Assembly (NCBI RefSeq): GCF_021044795.1
Contig: NZ_JAJNOP010000004.1
DNA length: 64,000 nucleotides
DNA from: Acidaminococcus hominis
Lineage (GTDB): Bacteria > Bacillota > Negativicutes > Acidaminococcales > Acidaminococcaceae
Reading direction: 5' to 3' (one strand)
How positions within the stretch are numbered: the stretch's first letter is position 1; the number at the start of each line of letters is the position of its first letter. The notes beneath the pieces were generated by a model. It did no database searches and was not told where the DNA came from. It was given only the letters and a program-made list of their open reading frames with translations. The translations under genes were made by a program, and so were the position numbers. Shown here one piece after another: positions 40,794-51,100 of the stretch.

Positions 40794-42863
40794 TTACAGA
40801 GCAGCTTTTCTGGACAGGTTCATCCGGCCCTTGCTGTCGATTTCCACCAGTTTCACGACGATTTCGTCGCCGACGCTGACCACGTCTTCCACCTTTTCCA
40901 CCCGTTCCTTGGCCAGTTGGGAAATGTGTACCAGACCTTCACGGCCGGGCATGAATTCCACAAATGCGCCGAAGTTCATGATGCGGGTTACCTTACCGGT
41001 GTAGATCTTGCCCACTTCCGGTTCAGCAGTAATGCCTTTGATGGTGGCAATGGCCTTGTCAGCAGATTCGGAGTTCACGGCTGCAATGTAAACAGTACCA
41101 TCGTCTTCGATATCGATCTTGGCACCCGTTTCTTCCACAATCTTCTTGATTACCTTGCCCCCAGGTCCAATGATATCTTTGATCTTGTCCGGGTTCACCT
41201 TCAGGGTGGTAATCTTGGGAGCGTACTTCTTCAGTTCCTTGCGGGGTTCGGAGATGCATTCCAGCATCTTGCCCAGGATGAAGGCACGGCCTTTTTTGGC
41301 TTGGGCCAGGGCTTGCTGGAAGATTTCCTTGTTGATGCCGTCAATCTTGATATCCATCTGGATGGCGGTAATGCCTTTGGCAGTACCAGCAACCTTAAAG
41401 TCCATATCGCCCAGCGCATCTTCCAGCCCTTGGATATCGGTGAGGATGGTGAAGTGTTCGCCTTCCTTGACCAGACCCATGGCTACGCCGGAAACCGGAG
41501 CCTTAATGGGCACGCCGGCATCCATCAGGGACAGGGTGCTGGCGCAGACGCTGGCCATGGAGGAGGAACCGTTGGATTCCAGCACTTCAGATACCAGCCG
41601 AATGGTGTACGGGAATTCTTCTTCAGAAGGGATTACCGGCAGCAGACCCCGTTCTGCCAGGGCGCCGTGACCAATTTCCCGTCTGCCCGGGGAACGCAGG
41701 GGTTTGGTTTCGCCTACGCTGTAGGGCGGGAAGTTGTAGTGATGGATGTACCGTTTTACCAGTTCGGTACCCAGTCCGTCCAAGGTCTGGGCTTCCCGCA
41801 GGGGAGCCAGAGCCAGGCAGTTCAGTACCTGGGTCTGTCCACGGGTGAACAGGCTGCAGCCATGAGGCCGAGCCAGAAGACCTACTTCACAGCTGATGGG
41901 ACGTACTTCATCCAAAGCACGGCCATCGGGACGAATCTTGTCCACGGAAATGGTATGGCGCACTACCGCTTTGATGAGCTTTTGGGTAATGTAGGCTACA
42001 TCTACGGCGTTGTCCGGATACAGTTCGCTGAAATGTTCAGCGATTTCCATTTTTACTTCATCCACCATTTTTTCCCGATGGAGCTTGTCCGCATCCATCA
42101 GGGCAGCCTTCAGTTTGTCTTCGCCGTACAGGCGGATTTCTTCCACCAGTTCAGCAGGAGGCGTGTAAACGGGCACTTCCATCTTGGGTTTGCCCACTTC
42201 AGCCTGAATTTTTTCTTGGAATTCAACCAGTTTCTTGATTTCCCCATGGGCGAACCAAATGGCGTCCAGCATGGTTTCTTCAGAAACTTCCTTGGCACCA
42301 GCTTCTACCATCAAAATGGCATCCTTGGTACCAGCCACACACAGGTTCATTTCGCTGACCGCAGCCTGTTCTACCGTGGGGTTCACGATGAACTGGCCAT
42401 CAATCAGGCCCACCCGAACACCTGCAATGGGGCCTTCGAAGGGAATATCGGAAATGGACAGGGCGCAGGAAGCACCAATCATAGCCGGAATGTCCGGAGC
42501 ATTGTCGGGATCCACGGAAACGGCAGTGGCCACAATCTGTACGTCGTTGTGGTAGCCTTCCGGGAACATGGGACGAATGGGGCGGTCAATCAGACGGGAA
42601 GTCAGGATGGCCGTTTCTGCCGGGCGTCCTTCTCTCCGTAAAAAGCCTCCGGGAATCTTGCCCACGGCGTACATCTTTTCTTCAAAGTCCACCGTCAGCG
42701 GGAAAAAGTCAACGCCTTCCCGAGGGGTATCCGTCCCGGTGACGGCCACTACTACAGCCGTATCGCCGTAACGCACCAATACAGAACCATTGGCCTGCTT
42801 GGCAATTTTGCCGGTTTCAATCGTGAGAGTTCTTCCTCCCAGGTCCGTGCTAAATGTATGCAT
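40794..42863 (-). CDS. pnp: Polyribonucleotide nucleotidyltransferase (PNPase)
   Basis: 689 residues. Two RNase-PH domains (GDTAVVVAVTGTDTPREGVD; GQTQVLNCLALAPLREAQTL; DQ-region SMASVCASTLSLMDAGVPIK), then a KH domain (IIGPGGKVIKKI) and an S1 domain (YTGKVTRIMNFGAFVEFMPG). It degrades RNA 3' to 5' using phosphate. The ATG at 42863 is preferred because GGAGG then has a normal spacing; an ATG at 42872 directly abuts it. rpsO is not adjacent here. Confidence 0.97.
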   Translation of the reverse strand: MHTFSTDLGGRTLTIETGKIAKQANGSVLVRYGDTAVVVAVTGTDTPREGVDFFPLTVDFEEKMYAVGKIPGGFLRREGRPAETAILTSRLIDRPIRPMFPEGYHNDVQIVATAVSVDPDNAPDIPAMIGASCALSISDIPFEGPIAGVRVGLIDGQFIVNPTVEQAAVSEMNLCVAGTKDAILMVEAGAKEVSEETMLDAIWFAHGEIKKLVEFQEKIQAEVGKPKMEVPVYTPPAELVEEIRLYGEDKLKAALMDADKLHREKMVDEVKMEIAEHFSELYPDNAVDVAYITQKLIKAVVRHTISVDKIRPDGRALDEVRPISCEVGLLARPHGCSLFTRGQTQVLNCLALAPLREAQTLDGLGTELVKRYIHHYNFPPYSVGETKPLRSPGRREIGHGALAERGLLPVIPSEEEFPYTIRLVSEVLESNGSSSMASVCASTLSLMDAGVPIKAPVSGVAMGLVKEGEHFTILTDIQGLEDALGDMDFKVAGTAKGITAIQMDIKIDGINKEIFQQALAQAKKGRAFILGKMLECISEPRKELKKYAPKITTLKVNPDKIKDIIGPGGKVIKKIVEETGAKIDIEDDGTVYIAAVNSESADKAIATIKGITAEPEVGKIYTGKVTRIMNFGAFVEFMPGREGLVHISQLAKERVEKVEDVVSVGDEIVVKLVEIDSKGRMNLSRKAAL

Positions 42864-42908
42864 CCTCTGCATCCTCCTTATGTTACACTCTTGACATGTA
42901 TGTAAAAT

Positions 42909-42938
42909 ATTATACTACAGAAGTTGGAAAAACTACAA
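42909..42938 (-). promoter_or_regulatory. Promoter of pnp
   Basis: TTGTAG (42938-42933), 18-base spacer, TATAAT (42914-42909), minus strand. Confidence 0.55.
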
Positions 42939-42971
42939 TAAAAATCCCAGAAAGGTTCCCCCAGCAGTTGT

Positions 42972-43017
42972 GAAAAAGCCTGCACCCTGGGCGCCAGCGG
43001 CAGCACCAGAATGCAGG
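42972..43017 (-). terminator. Terminator of the FprA-type gene
   Basis: CCTGCA (42979-42984) pairs with TGCAGG (43012-43017), with inner CTGG/CCAG. The minus strand continues CTTTTTC. Confidence 0.5.
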
Positions 43018-43072
43018 TGTACTTATTTGGGTATTTGGTTTTTCCCAGGGTTCTGCGGCAACTAGTCCGGGC

Positions 43073-44260
43073 CTACTCCAGCAGGGCTTTCACCAGGGCC
43101 GGCACCTTGGCAAAATCTTCTTCCGCCGGGTTCCACTGAGATCTCACTTCCGGCTCTACCACCTTAAAGCCAGCGTCCTTCAGTTTTTCCTTGAGGATCT
43201 TGACGCTTTCCCCGCTCCAGCCATAGCAGCCAAACGCAGCGCCTTTCTTGTTCTTGAATTTCAGCTGCTTCAGGAAGGCCAGCCAGCCGGAAACGCTGGA
43301 GAGAATGTCGTTGCTCACCGTGGGAGAGCCTACGGCAATGGCCTTGGATTTGAATACTTCCGTCATCACTTCGTTCTTGTCCGACTTGGCAATGTTGAAC
43401 AGCTTCACCACCGTATCCGGGCTCTGGCGGGCAATTTCCCGGGCGATTTCGTGGGCAAGCTTGGTAGTACCTTCCCACATGGTATCGTAGGCAATGGTCA
43501 CCCGGTTTTCCTGGTACTGGGCAGCCCACTGGCCGTATTTCTCCACAATCTGCAGAGGGTTGTCCCGCCAAATGGCCCCATGGGCAGGGGCAATCATATC
43601 AATCTGGATGCCCAGGCCGGCAATTTCCTTCAGCTTGTTGGTCACCAGCGGAGAGAAGGGATTCAGAATGTTGGCGTAGTATTTCATGGCTTCCTTCATC
43701 AGGAGGCATTGGTTGGCTTTGTCATTGAACATTTCTTCTACGGCAAAGTGCTGGCCAAAGGCGTCCATGGAAAACAGGATGTTGTCCCCAGTGAGATAGG
43801 TGGCCATGGAATCCGGCCAGTGGAGCATTTTCATTTCCACGAAAATCAGTTTCTTGCCATTTCCCACGTCCAGGGAATCCCCGGTTTTCACCACGTGGAA
43901 ATCCCAGCCCCGGTCTCCGTATTGGCCCTTGATGCTGTTTACGGCATTGGCGGTGCAGTAGATGGGCGTTCCAGGAATTTCTTCCATCAGGGCCGTCAGC
44001 GCCCCGGAATGGTCCACTTCCCCATGGTTCATGACGATAAAGTCAATCTTGTGAAGGTTCACGGCCTTTTTCAGGCTTTCCACGAATTCGAACCGATGGG
44101 GCGCCCACACCGTATCCACCAGCACGGTCTTTTCTTCTTCAATCAGATAGGCATTTTGGCTGGAACCATTCATGATGGAATAATCGTCCCCGTGGAAATG
44201 TTCCAGTTCCCAGTCGATATAGCCTACCCAGCTGACATTGTTTTTTACCTGCTTTTTCAT
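43073..44260 (-). CDS. FprA-family A-type flavodiiron protein
   Basis: 395 residues. A metallo-beta-lactamase-like diiron domain, with VMNHGEVDHSGALTAL giving the His-x-Glu-x-Asp-His ligand set, HWPDSMATYLTGDNILFSMD and later APAHGAIWRDNP, is followed by a flavodoxin domain (VTIAYDTMWEGTTKLAHEIA; GSPTVSNDILSSVSGWL). Such enzymes reduce O2 to water or NO to N2O in anaerobes, taking electrons from rubredoxin or similar carriers. Cytosolic. Divergent from a Crp/Fnr regulator with a palindrome between the two, which suggests control by oxygen or NO (inference). Confidence 0.93.
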   Translation of the reverse strand: MKKQVKNNVSWVGYIDWELEHFHGDDYSIMNGSSQNAYLIEEEKTVLVDTVWAPHRFEFVESLKKAVNLHKIDFIVMNHGEVDHSGALTALMEEIPGTPIYCTANAVNSIKGQYGDRGWDFHVVKTGDSLDVGNGKKLIFVEMKMLHWPDSMATYLTGDNILFSMDAFGQHFAVEEMFNDKANQCLLMKEAMKYYANILNPFSPLVTNKLKEIAGLGIQIDMIAPAHGAIWRDNPLQIVEKYGQWAAQYQENRVTIAYDTMWEGTTKLAHEIAREIARQSPDTVVKLFNIAKSDKNEVMTEVFKSKAIAVGSPTVSNDILSSVSGWLAFLKQLKFKNKKGAAFGCYGWSGESVKILKEKLKDAGFKVVEPEVRSQWNPAEEDFAKVPALVKALLE

Positions 44261-44350
44261 ACTGCTCTCCTCCTAAATCCTCTTACCTGCTGCCATTATA
44301 AAACGCTTATCAATACGCCCTATCATACGGGATTTCTTGTTTTTCTGCAA

Positions 44351-44367
44351 TCAGTATAGTACACTGA
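44351..44367. promoter_or_regulatory. Near-perfect 17-bp palindrome between fprA-type and crp/fnr genes
   Basis: TCAGTATAGTACACTGA matches its own reverse complement at every position but one pair. It overlaps TATACT (minus-strand -10 candidate at 44358-44353) of the flavodiiron gene. A dimeric regulator site, possibly for the adjacent Crp/Fnr protein, is inferred. Confidence 0.5.
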
Positions 44368-44409
44368 AACTATTATTTATGTTGGAAAACAAACAAACAT
44401 GGAGGAATT

Positions 44410-45084
44410 ATGGAAGATTACACAAAAAAGCTCCAAAATCACGCCCTGTTTAAAGGCATCAAGCCGGAAGAAAGCAAAATTTTAATGGGCTGCCTGGGCC
44501 CCCGGCACTGCCGGAAAAAAGCCGATGAATACATTCTCCGGGCCGGGGAACCCACCCAGGAAATGGGCCTGGTGCTGTCCGGCTCCGTCATAGCCATCCA
44601 GGAAGACCTGTGGGGCCACCGCCATATTATGACCCGGATTGGCGCCGGGGATATTTTCGCCGAGCCCTTTGCCGCCGTACCGGGCAGTCTGCTGAATGCC
44701 AGCGTAGTGGCCGCAGAGGACTGCGAACTGCTGTTTCTGAACGTCAGCCGGCTGCTCACCTCCTGCCAGGCTGCCTGCGCTTTCCACAACCGGCTGATTC
44801 AAAACCTGGTAGCCATTTTGGGCCGCAAGACCATGGTTTTCAACGAAAAGCTCACCCATCTCAGCAAACGGACCACCCGGGAAAAACTCCTGTCCTACCT
44901 GTCCTCCCAGGCCCTCCAAAAGGGCAGCCTATCCTTTGCCATCCCCTACGACCGGCAGCAGCTGGCGGATTATCTCTGCGTAGAACGGGCCGCCATGTCC
45001 ACCGAACTGTCCAAGCTGCAAAAAGAAGGCATCCTCCAGTACCACAAAAACCATTTCGTCCTGAAAAAGCTGGAGGAGGAATAG
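44410..45084 (+). CDS. Crp/Fnr-family transcriptional regulator
   Basis: 224 residues. N-terminal cyclic-nucleotide-binding-like beta roll (RAGEPTQEMGLVLSGSVIAI; RIGAGDIFAEPFAAVPGS), the long dimerisation helix (LIQNLVAILGRKTMVFNEKL), and a winged helix ending IPYDRQQLADYLCVERAAMS with TELSKLQKEGI. Two Cys lie near the N-terminus (GCLGPRHC), but there is no four-Cys Fnr cluster; effector unknown, with heme or NO sensing possible as in related anaerobe proteins. ATG after TGGAGG. Divergent from the flavodiiron gene it probably controls. Confidence 0.88.
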   Translation: MEDYTKKLQNHALFKGIKPEESKILMGCLGPRHCRKKADEYILRAGEPTQEMGLVLSGSVIAIQEDLWGHRHIMTRIGAGDIFAEPFAAVPGSLLNASVVAAEDCELLFLNVSRLLTSCQAACAFHNRLIQNLVAILGRKTMVFNEKLTHLSKRTTREKLLSYLSSQALQKGSLSFAIPYDRQQLADYLCVERAAMSTELSKLQKEGILQYHKNHFVLKKLEEE

Positions 45085-45110
45085 CCGCCAGTTGGCCCCA
45101 CCGCCCACAA

Positions 45111-45149
45111 AAAGACCCCAGAGCCGTTTTGGTTCTGGGGTTCTTTTTT
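45111..45149. terminator. Bidirectional terminator between the Crp/Fnr and autotransporter genes
   Basis: CCCCAGA (45116-45122) pairs with TCTGGGG (45134-45140). TTCTTTTTTG follows on the plus strand and CTTTTTG on the minus strand. A related sequence (CCCCAGAGCCGTTTCTGG) occurs just downstream of the second autotransporter at 53638-53665. Confidence 0.75.
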
Positions 45150-45159
45150 GTTATTCCTT

Positions 45160-48100
45160 TTAGAAGTGGTACTGGGCGCCCACACTGAACTGGGTGCCTT
45201 TCTGCTTGCCGATCCATTGGGTAACGCGTACATCGGCGCTCCAGGGATTTTCCTTGCTGGCCTTGCTGATCCAGCCCAGTTCCACCATACCGCTGCTGCC
45301 CTTCACATCGGGGCTCAGGGTATGCATATCGTGGTAGGCTGCCCGGGCACTGCTGCCGAACTCGTAGTCCCAGGCCAGGCCGGCATACAGGCTCTGGCTG
45401 CTTCCATAATTCCGGGTCCAGCGGGTGCCAATCCGGCTGCGGTAGGAGTTCACGCTGTCGAATTCGTAGGGTGCACTGCCCAGGCTGCTGTGCAGGTGGG
45501 TTTCCGCACTGTTCATATGGGTGTAGAAGAACCGGGCGTATACGTCCAGGCTATCCTTGTCCGTCAGCTGGAACTCCCGGCCGGTGCCCATATGGGCCGC
45601 CGTATACGTATGATCCAGGTCATAGCTGGCCCGGTAGCCTGCAATAACGCCGCTGTAGTCCCCCTGGGTGTGCCCCACCCGGAAGCTGCCTTCGGTGTAC
45701 AGGCCGTTGGCGTTCTCCTGGCGTGCCAGGAGGCCGGCCCCGTAGTACGTATTCTGTCCATCTCCCCGGGTACCGTCGTCCAGGTGGCTGGTATAATTGC
45801 CATTGCCATATTCCACAAAGGGCATGATAAGGGCGGTATGCTGCCCGCTCTTTAGCTGCCGGGCAAAACCCAGCTCGGCGTTCATGCCATGGTTTTTCAC
45901 ATAGGAACCGGTTTCGTACCGCAGGCTGCTGGCGCCCATTGCCGCAAACAGCTGGTACTCCCCGCTGCCGTCCTGGTTCTGGCCGGCCAGCAGGCTTTGG
46001 TTCACCATAAAGTCCCCGGCATTGTTCAGCATACCCAGGGCTGCTTCCTGGGTTTCCACCAGGCTCTTGGTCTGGGCGTTCAAATGGGGGCCCGCCGGTT
46101 GGCTGGAATTGCCATTATCGGTGCTGCCGTTAATGCGCTGGCCGCCCAGGATGGCCGTAATGCTGTCCGCGGTATATTCCAGGGACAGATTTCTTTGGGC
46201 AAAGCCCGCATCGGTCAGGAGGCCGTACGCAGCCGTGTCCACCCCGGTAATGCCGTTGCTGTCGGTGAGCAGGGTAATCTCCGCCCCTTCAGGCAGGGTA
46301 GTGGCATCGGCAATCCCCGCCTTCACGGAGGCACCGGTAATATCTGCGGTGCCTGTAACGGTGAGCAGGGTGGCATTGGCTGCCGCATCAGCAGGAATGT
46401 AGAAATTGAGGTTTTGGAAATTGCTGAGGCCGGCGACGGTATTGCCCGTGGTATAGACGTTCAGGGTATTGTCGCTGCTGCTCAGGCTTTCGGCAGTGGC
46501 CGCTTCCGCAGCCGTTACAGCCAGAAGGGAAACACCCGTTTCTGCCGCCGCAGCGGTGACGCCGTAGCCGCCGTTCAGGCTGGCCGCCGTGAGATCGCCG
46601 CCGTAGACGTTGACCGTGTTGCCGCTGGCTGTCCCGTTATTCGTATAGCCGCCATAAACCGTACCGCTGACCGTGCCGCCCTTCAGGGTGACGACATTTT
46701 GCGTGGCGTCGCCGCTGTCCGTATAACCGCCGTAGACACTGCCGGCGACAGTCCCCTGGTTGACGGTGACCGTGTTTTCGCTGGCCAGGCCCTGGGTCGT
46801 ATAGCCGCCGTAGAGACTCGTCGTGCTGGTTGTCCCAGTTTGCGCCAGAGCCAGGAGGCGCAGGCCGTGCAGGGTGGTCGTGCCAGTTGTGGTTGTGCCC
46901 AGAGTACCGCCGTTGATGACGACGTGGTTGCCAATGGCCGAGCCGTCGGTGGTGGCCCCGCCATAGACGCTGCCGCTGACCGTACCGGCCTCGACGGTAA
47001 CGCTGTTGCCGCCGTCCGCCGTGCCCACGTCGCCGCTGGTGCTCTGGCCGCCGTAAACGCTGCCCGAGACCGTTGCGGTGGTGGTATTTCCTGTGGTATC
47101 GGTGGCCGCCTTGAGGGTGACGCTGTTGCCAGTGGCTGTGCCGCTGGCCGTAGCTGCGCCGTAGACACTGCCGCTGACAGTCCCTGCGGCCAGGGTGACG
47201 CTGTTGCCCCCGCTGGTGGTGCCCACGTTGCCGCTTTCGGTTTGGGCGCCGTAAACATTGCCCGTGACGGTGCTGGTGGTAATCGTGCCGTCTGAGGTGG
47301 TTCCCGTGGTCAGGGCCACCTGGTTGCCGGTAATGCTGCCGCTGGTGGTATAGCCGCCGCTGACGCCGCCTACGGTGCCGCCGCTGACGGTGACGCTGTT
47401 GTGGGATACGGCTTCTACGACGCTCAGGCCATTGGTGCTGTCGTTGTAGCCGCCGTAAACCGTCGTTTCTATGTCGCCGCCGGTGACACTAACCGTGTTG
47501 CCGCTGGTGTCGCCTAGGTAATCCGTTTGGAAGGTATCGTACTTCTGGGTTTTGGAGTCAGTTTGGGAAGTGATTTCCACATTGGCTGCTGTACCAATGG
47601 TGAGCAGAACCGACTTGCCGTCAGCGCCCCTCATGAGGGTAAAGCCGCTGGTGGCAAAACCCGCATCCACCAGGTTGCCAAAGGTGACGCTGTCGAGGCC
47701 TTTGAGCGTATCCGCTGTGAGGAGGTTGATGAGCGTCGTGCCTGTGTAGTCGTTGATATTGGCCACAGCGGCGCTGATGACGGAATCCGTCACGTCCGCC
47801 GTGCCCGTCACGGTGAGCATGGTACTGCCCGCTGCGGTGGCTGCCGGAACGTAGAAATTGATATTCTGGAAACTGCCCAGGTTTTGGACGGTATTCCCTA
47901 CGGTGTAGACGTTTAAGGTATTGTTGGAAACGGAACTGCCGGAGCCGCCGTAAAGGCTGGCGCCAGACACATCCGCACTGTACAGGTTGATGACGTTGCC
48001 CTCCACGGAACCGTTTTCGGTGTAGCCGCCATAGATGACGCCGGAGACCGTACCGCCCAGGAGGTTCAGCGTATTGTTATTGATGGTGCCGTAATCGTCA

Positions 48101-51100
48101 CTGTCACTATAACCGCCGTAAATACCCTTTGTCAGGGTACCGCCGTTTACAGTCACCGTATTGAACGTAGCCGCACTGCCCTTAGCGCCGTAGACCGTTC
48201 CGGCAATAGTCCCGCTGTTTACCGTGACTGCGTTATTATAGGCAGTCCTACTGACGCTGGCGCCCAGGACCTCACCGGTGATTGCAGGACCGGCTGTGCC
48301 GTCCGCGCCAAGGGTAACCAGATTGCCGGAGGCTCTCCTCCCGTAAGCGCCTGTGACGGAGCCGTTCAGGGTCCCTGCTGCAATCGTAACCGTGTTATTG
48401 TTTACAGCCTCGCTGTCGCTATAGGCGCCGTACACGTCTCCCAGGCTGCCTCCCGTAACAGTGACTTGGTTTTCCCCAGTATCGTAGAGGTAGCTCTTTT
48501 TAAAATCCCCATAAGAGGCAGTAAGGCCGTGGGTGGTAATCGTCACGTCATCGCCGGGCAAAGGCCCATTGGGGTCCGTGCCGAGGGTGAGGTACACGGC
48601 TGTGCCGCCAGCGTCCTTGGAAAGGTAGAAACTGGTCGTCGCAAAGCCCGCGTCCGTCAAGGTGCCCAGGGCCGCACTCTTTAGGCCTGTAATGCCCTGT
48701 GCGTCCGTCAGAAGCGTAATGACGTCGCCGTCTGTGAGCTGCGTCAGGTCTGAAATACCGGCCTGGATGGCAGCGTCCGTTACGTCGGCCGAACCTGTGA
48801 TGGTGAGCATGGTGTCGCCCTTTACGGCCGTAGCTGGCACGTAGAAATTCAGGTTCTGGAAGCCGCCCAGATTTTGGACCGTATTGCCTACGGTGTAGAC
48901 GTTCAGGGTATTATTATCAACGGAACCGCCATAGCCGCCGTAGAGGCTGGCACCGGACACGTCCGTGCTGTACAGGTTGATCACGTTGCTGCCCACAGAG
49001 CCATTTTCCGAGTAGCCACCATAGATGTTCCCGCTTACGGTACCGGCGTTCAGGTTGATGACGTTTTCGTCGACAGAGCCGCCGCTGGTGCTGTAACCGC
49101 CGTAGATGCCGTTGGTAATAGAGCCGCCGTTTACAGCGATGGTGCTCTGAGTGACCGTTGCGGCCTGGCCGCCGTAGACTGCGCCGCCCACAGAGCCGCT
49201 AGAAACAGTGACCGTGTTGCCGCTGGTAATGCCCGTACCGTCATAGGCGTAGAGATCCCCTGTAATGGTCGGTCCGTCCGTACCTGCTGCACCGAGGGTG
49301 ACCGTATTATTCGTACCGCTGCTGCCGCCAAAGGCGCCGTAGACGGACGCGTCCACCGTGCCCGCAGAGACAGCGACCGTATTATCTGAGGTCTCGACCC
49401 CACTGGCGTAAGCGCCGTAGAGATTCGTTGCAAAAGTACTGCCCGTAATCGTAACCGTGTTGCCCTTCGTATTGGCGAGATACTCCGTGTCGTAGTCCGG
49501 ATAGGCCGAGGTCAGGCCATTGGTCACGATAGACACATAATCGGTGGGCTTTGTGCCAATGGTCAGGATGATGGAGTTCCCGTCCTTACTCTTGGTGAGA
49601 TAATAGCCCGTCTGGGCAAAGCCGCTGTCCGTGAGAGTGCCTACGGCAGCAGATTTCAGGCCCGTCAGGCCATTATCGTCCGTCAGGAGCGTGATGACCG
49701 TGCCTTCTGTGTAACCTGTCAGGTCTGCAATGCCCGCTTTAATGGCCGTGTTCGTGATATCCGCTGTACCTGTGACGGTAAGCATGGTGGCATCGGCCGT
49801 GGTCTTGGCCGTATCGGGGATATAGAAATTGATATTCTGGAAATTGCCGATATTCGCCACACTGTTGCCCAGGGTATAGACGTTCAGGGTGTTATTGGTA
49901 AATTCAGAGCCCGTGCCGCCGCCCCCGTAGAGGCTGGCACCGGACACGTCCGTGCTGTACAGGTTGATCGTGTTGCCGCTGGCTGAGCCGCTTTCGGAGC
50001 TGCCGGCGTAGACGCTCCCCTTGACAGTGCTGCCCTGGAGGTTTACCGTATTGGAACCTACGGAAGCGCTTACCCCGTAGGCGCCATAGACGTCGCCGGT
50101 GACGGTGCCGCCCGAGAGGGTGACCTTGTTATTATCCACAACGCCGCCATTGCTATTACTGCTATAGGCGCCGTAGATATTGCCTACAGAGCCGCCGCTG
50201 ACCGTAACCGTATTGTACGTTGCCGTATCGGTCTTGGCACCGTAGATCGTGCCGCCTACAGAGCCGCTGGCTACGCTCACTGCGTCAAAGCTGGACACCC
50301 CGGTGCCGTCATAGGCGTAAACATTTCCTGTAATGGTTGGCCCGTCCGTGCCGCTGGTGCCCAGAGTGACGATATTGCTGCCGCCGCCTGTACCGCCGGA
50401 GGCGCCGTAGACCGAGGCCTGCACCGTACCGGCCGTGATGGTAACCTTATTGTCGCCTGTGTCGCCGCTGGTGGCCTTGGCGCCATAGATGTCCCCGGCA
50501 AAGGTGCCGCCTGTAAGGGTGACGCTGTTTTGCTGCTGGCTGGAAAGATAGTCCGTCTGGTAATCCGGATACGACGCCGTATTGCCATTCGTGACGATGG
50601 TAACGTAATCCGTCGGTTTCTCGCCAATGGTGAGGACGATGGCTTTGCCATCCCGGGACTTGGTGAGATAGAAACCTGCCTGGGCAAAACCCGCATCCGT
50701 AATGGTGCCTACCATGGCACTGGTAAGGCCCGTAAGCCCATTGGCATCCGTCAGGAGCGTGATCACCGTGCCGTCCGCATAGCCTGTCAGGTCTTCTATG
50801 CCCGCCTTAATGGCTGTATTCGTGATGTCTGCGGTATCCGTGACGGTGAGCATCGTAGCGTTTTCTGTGCTTTTGGCCGTATCGGGAATATAGAAATTGA
50901 TATTCTGGAAGCCGCCCAGGTTCACCACACTGTTGCCCAAGGTATAGACGTTCAGGGTATTGGTGTCCATGCCCGAGCCCGTTCCGGCCGCGCCGTAAAG
51001 GCTGGCGCCCGATACGTCGGTACCTTTCAGGTTGATGTTATTGTCGCCCAGGGAGCCGTTTTCGGAATAGCCGCCGTAAATAGCGCCGGAGACTTTGCCG

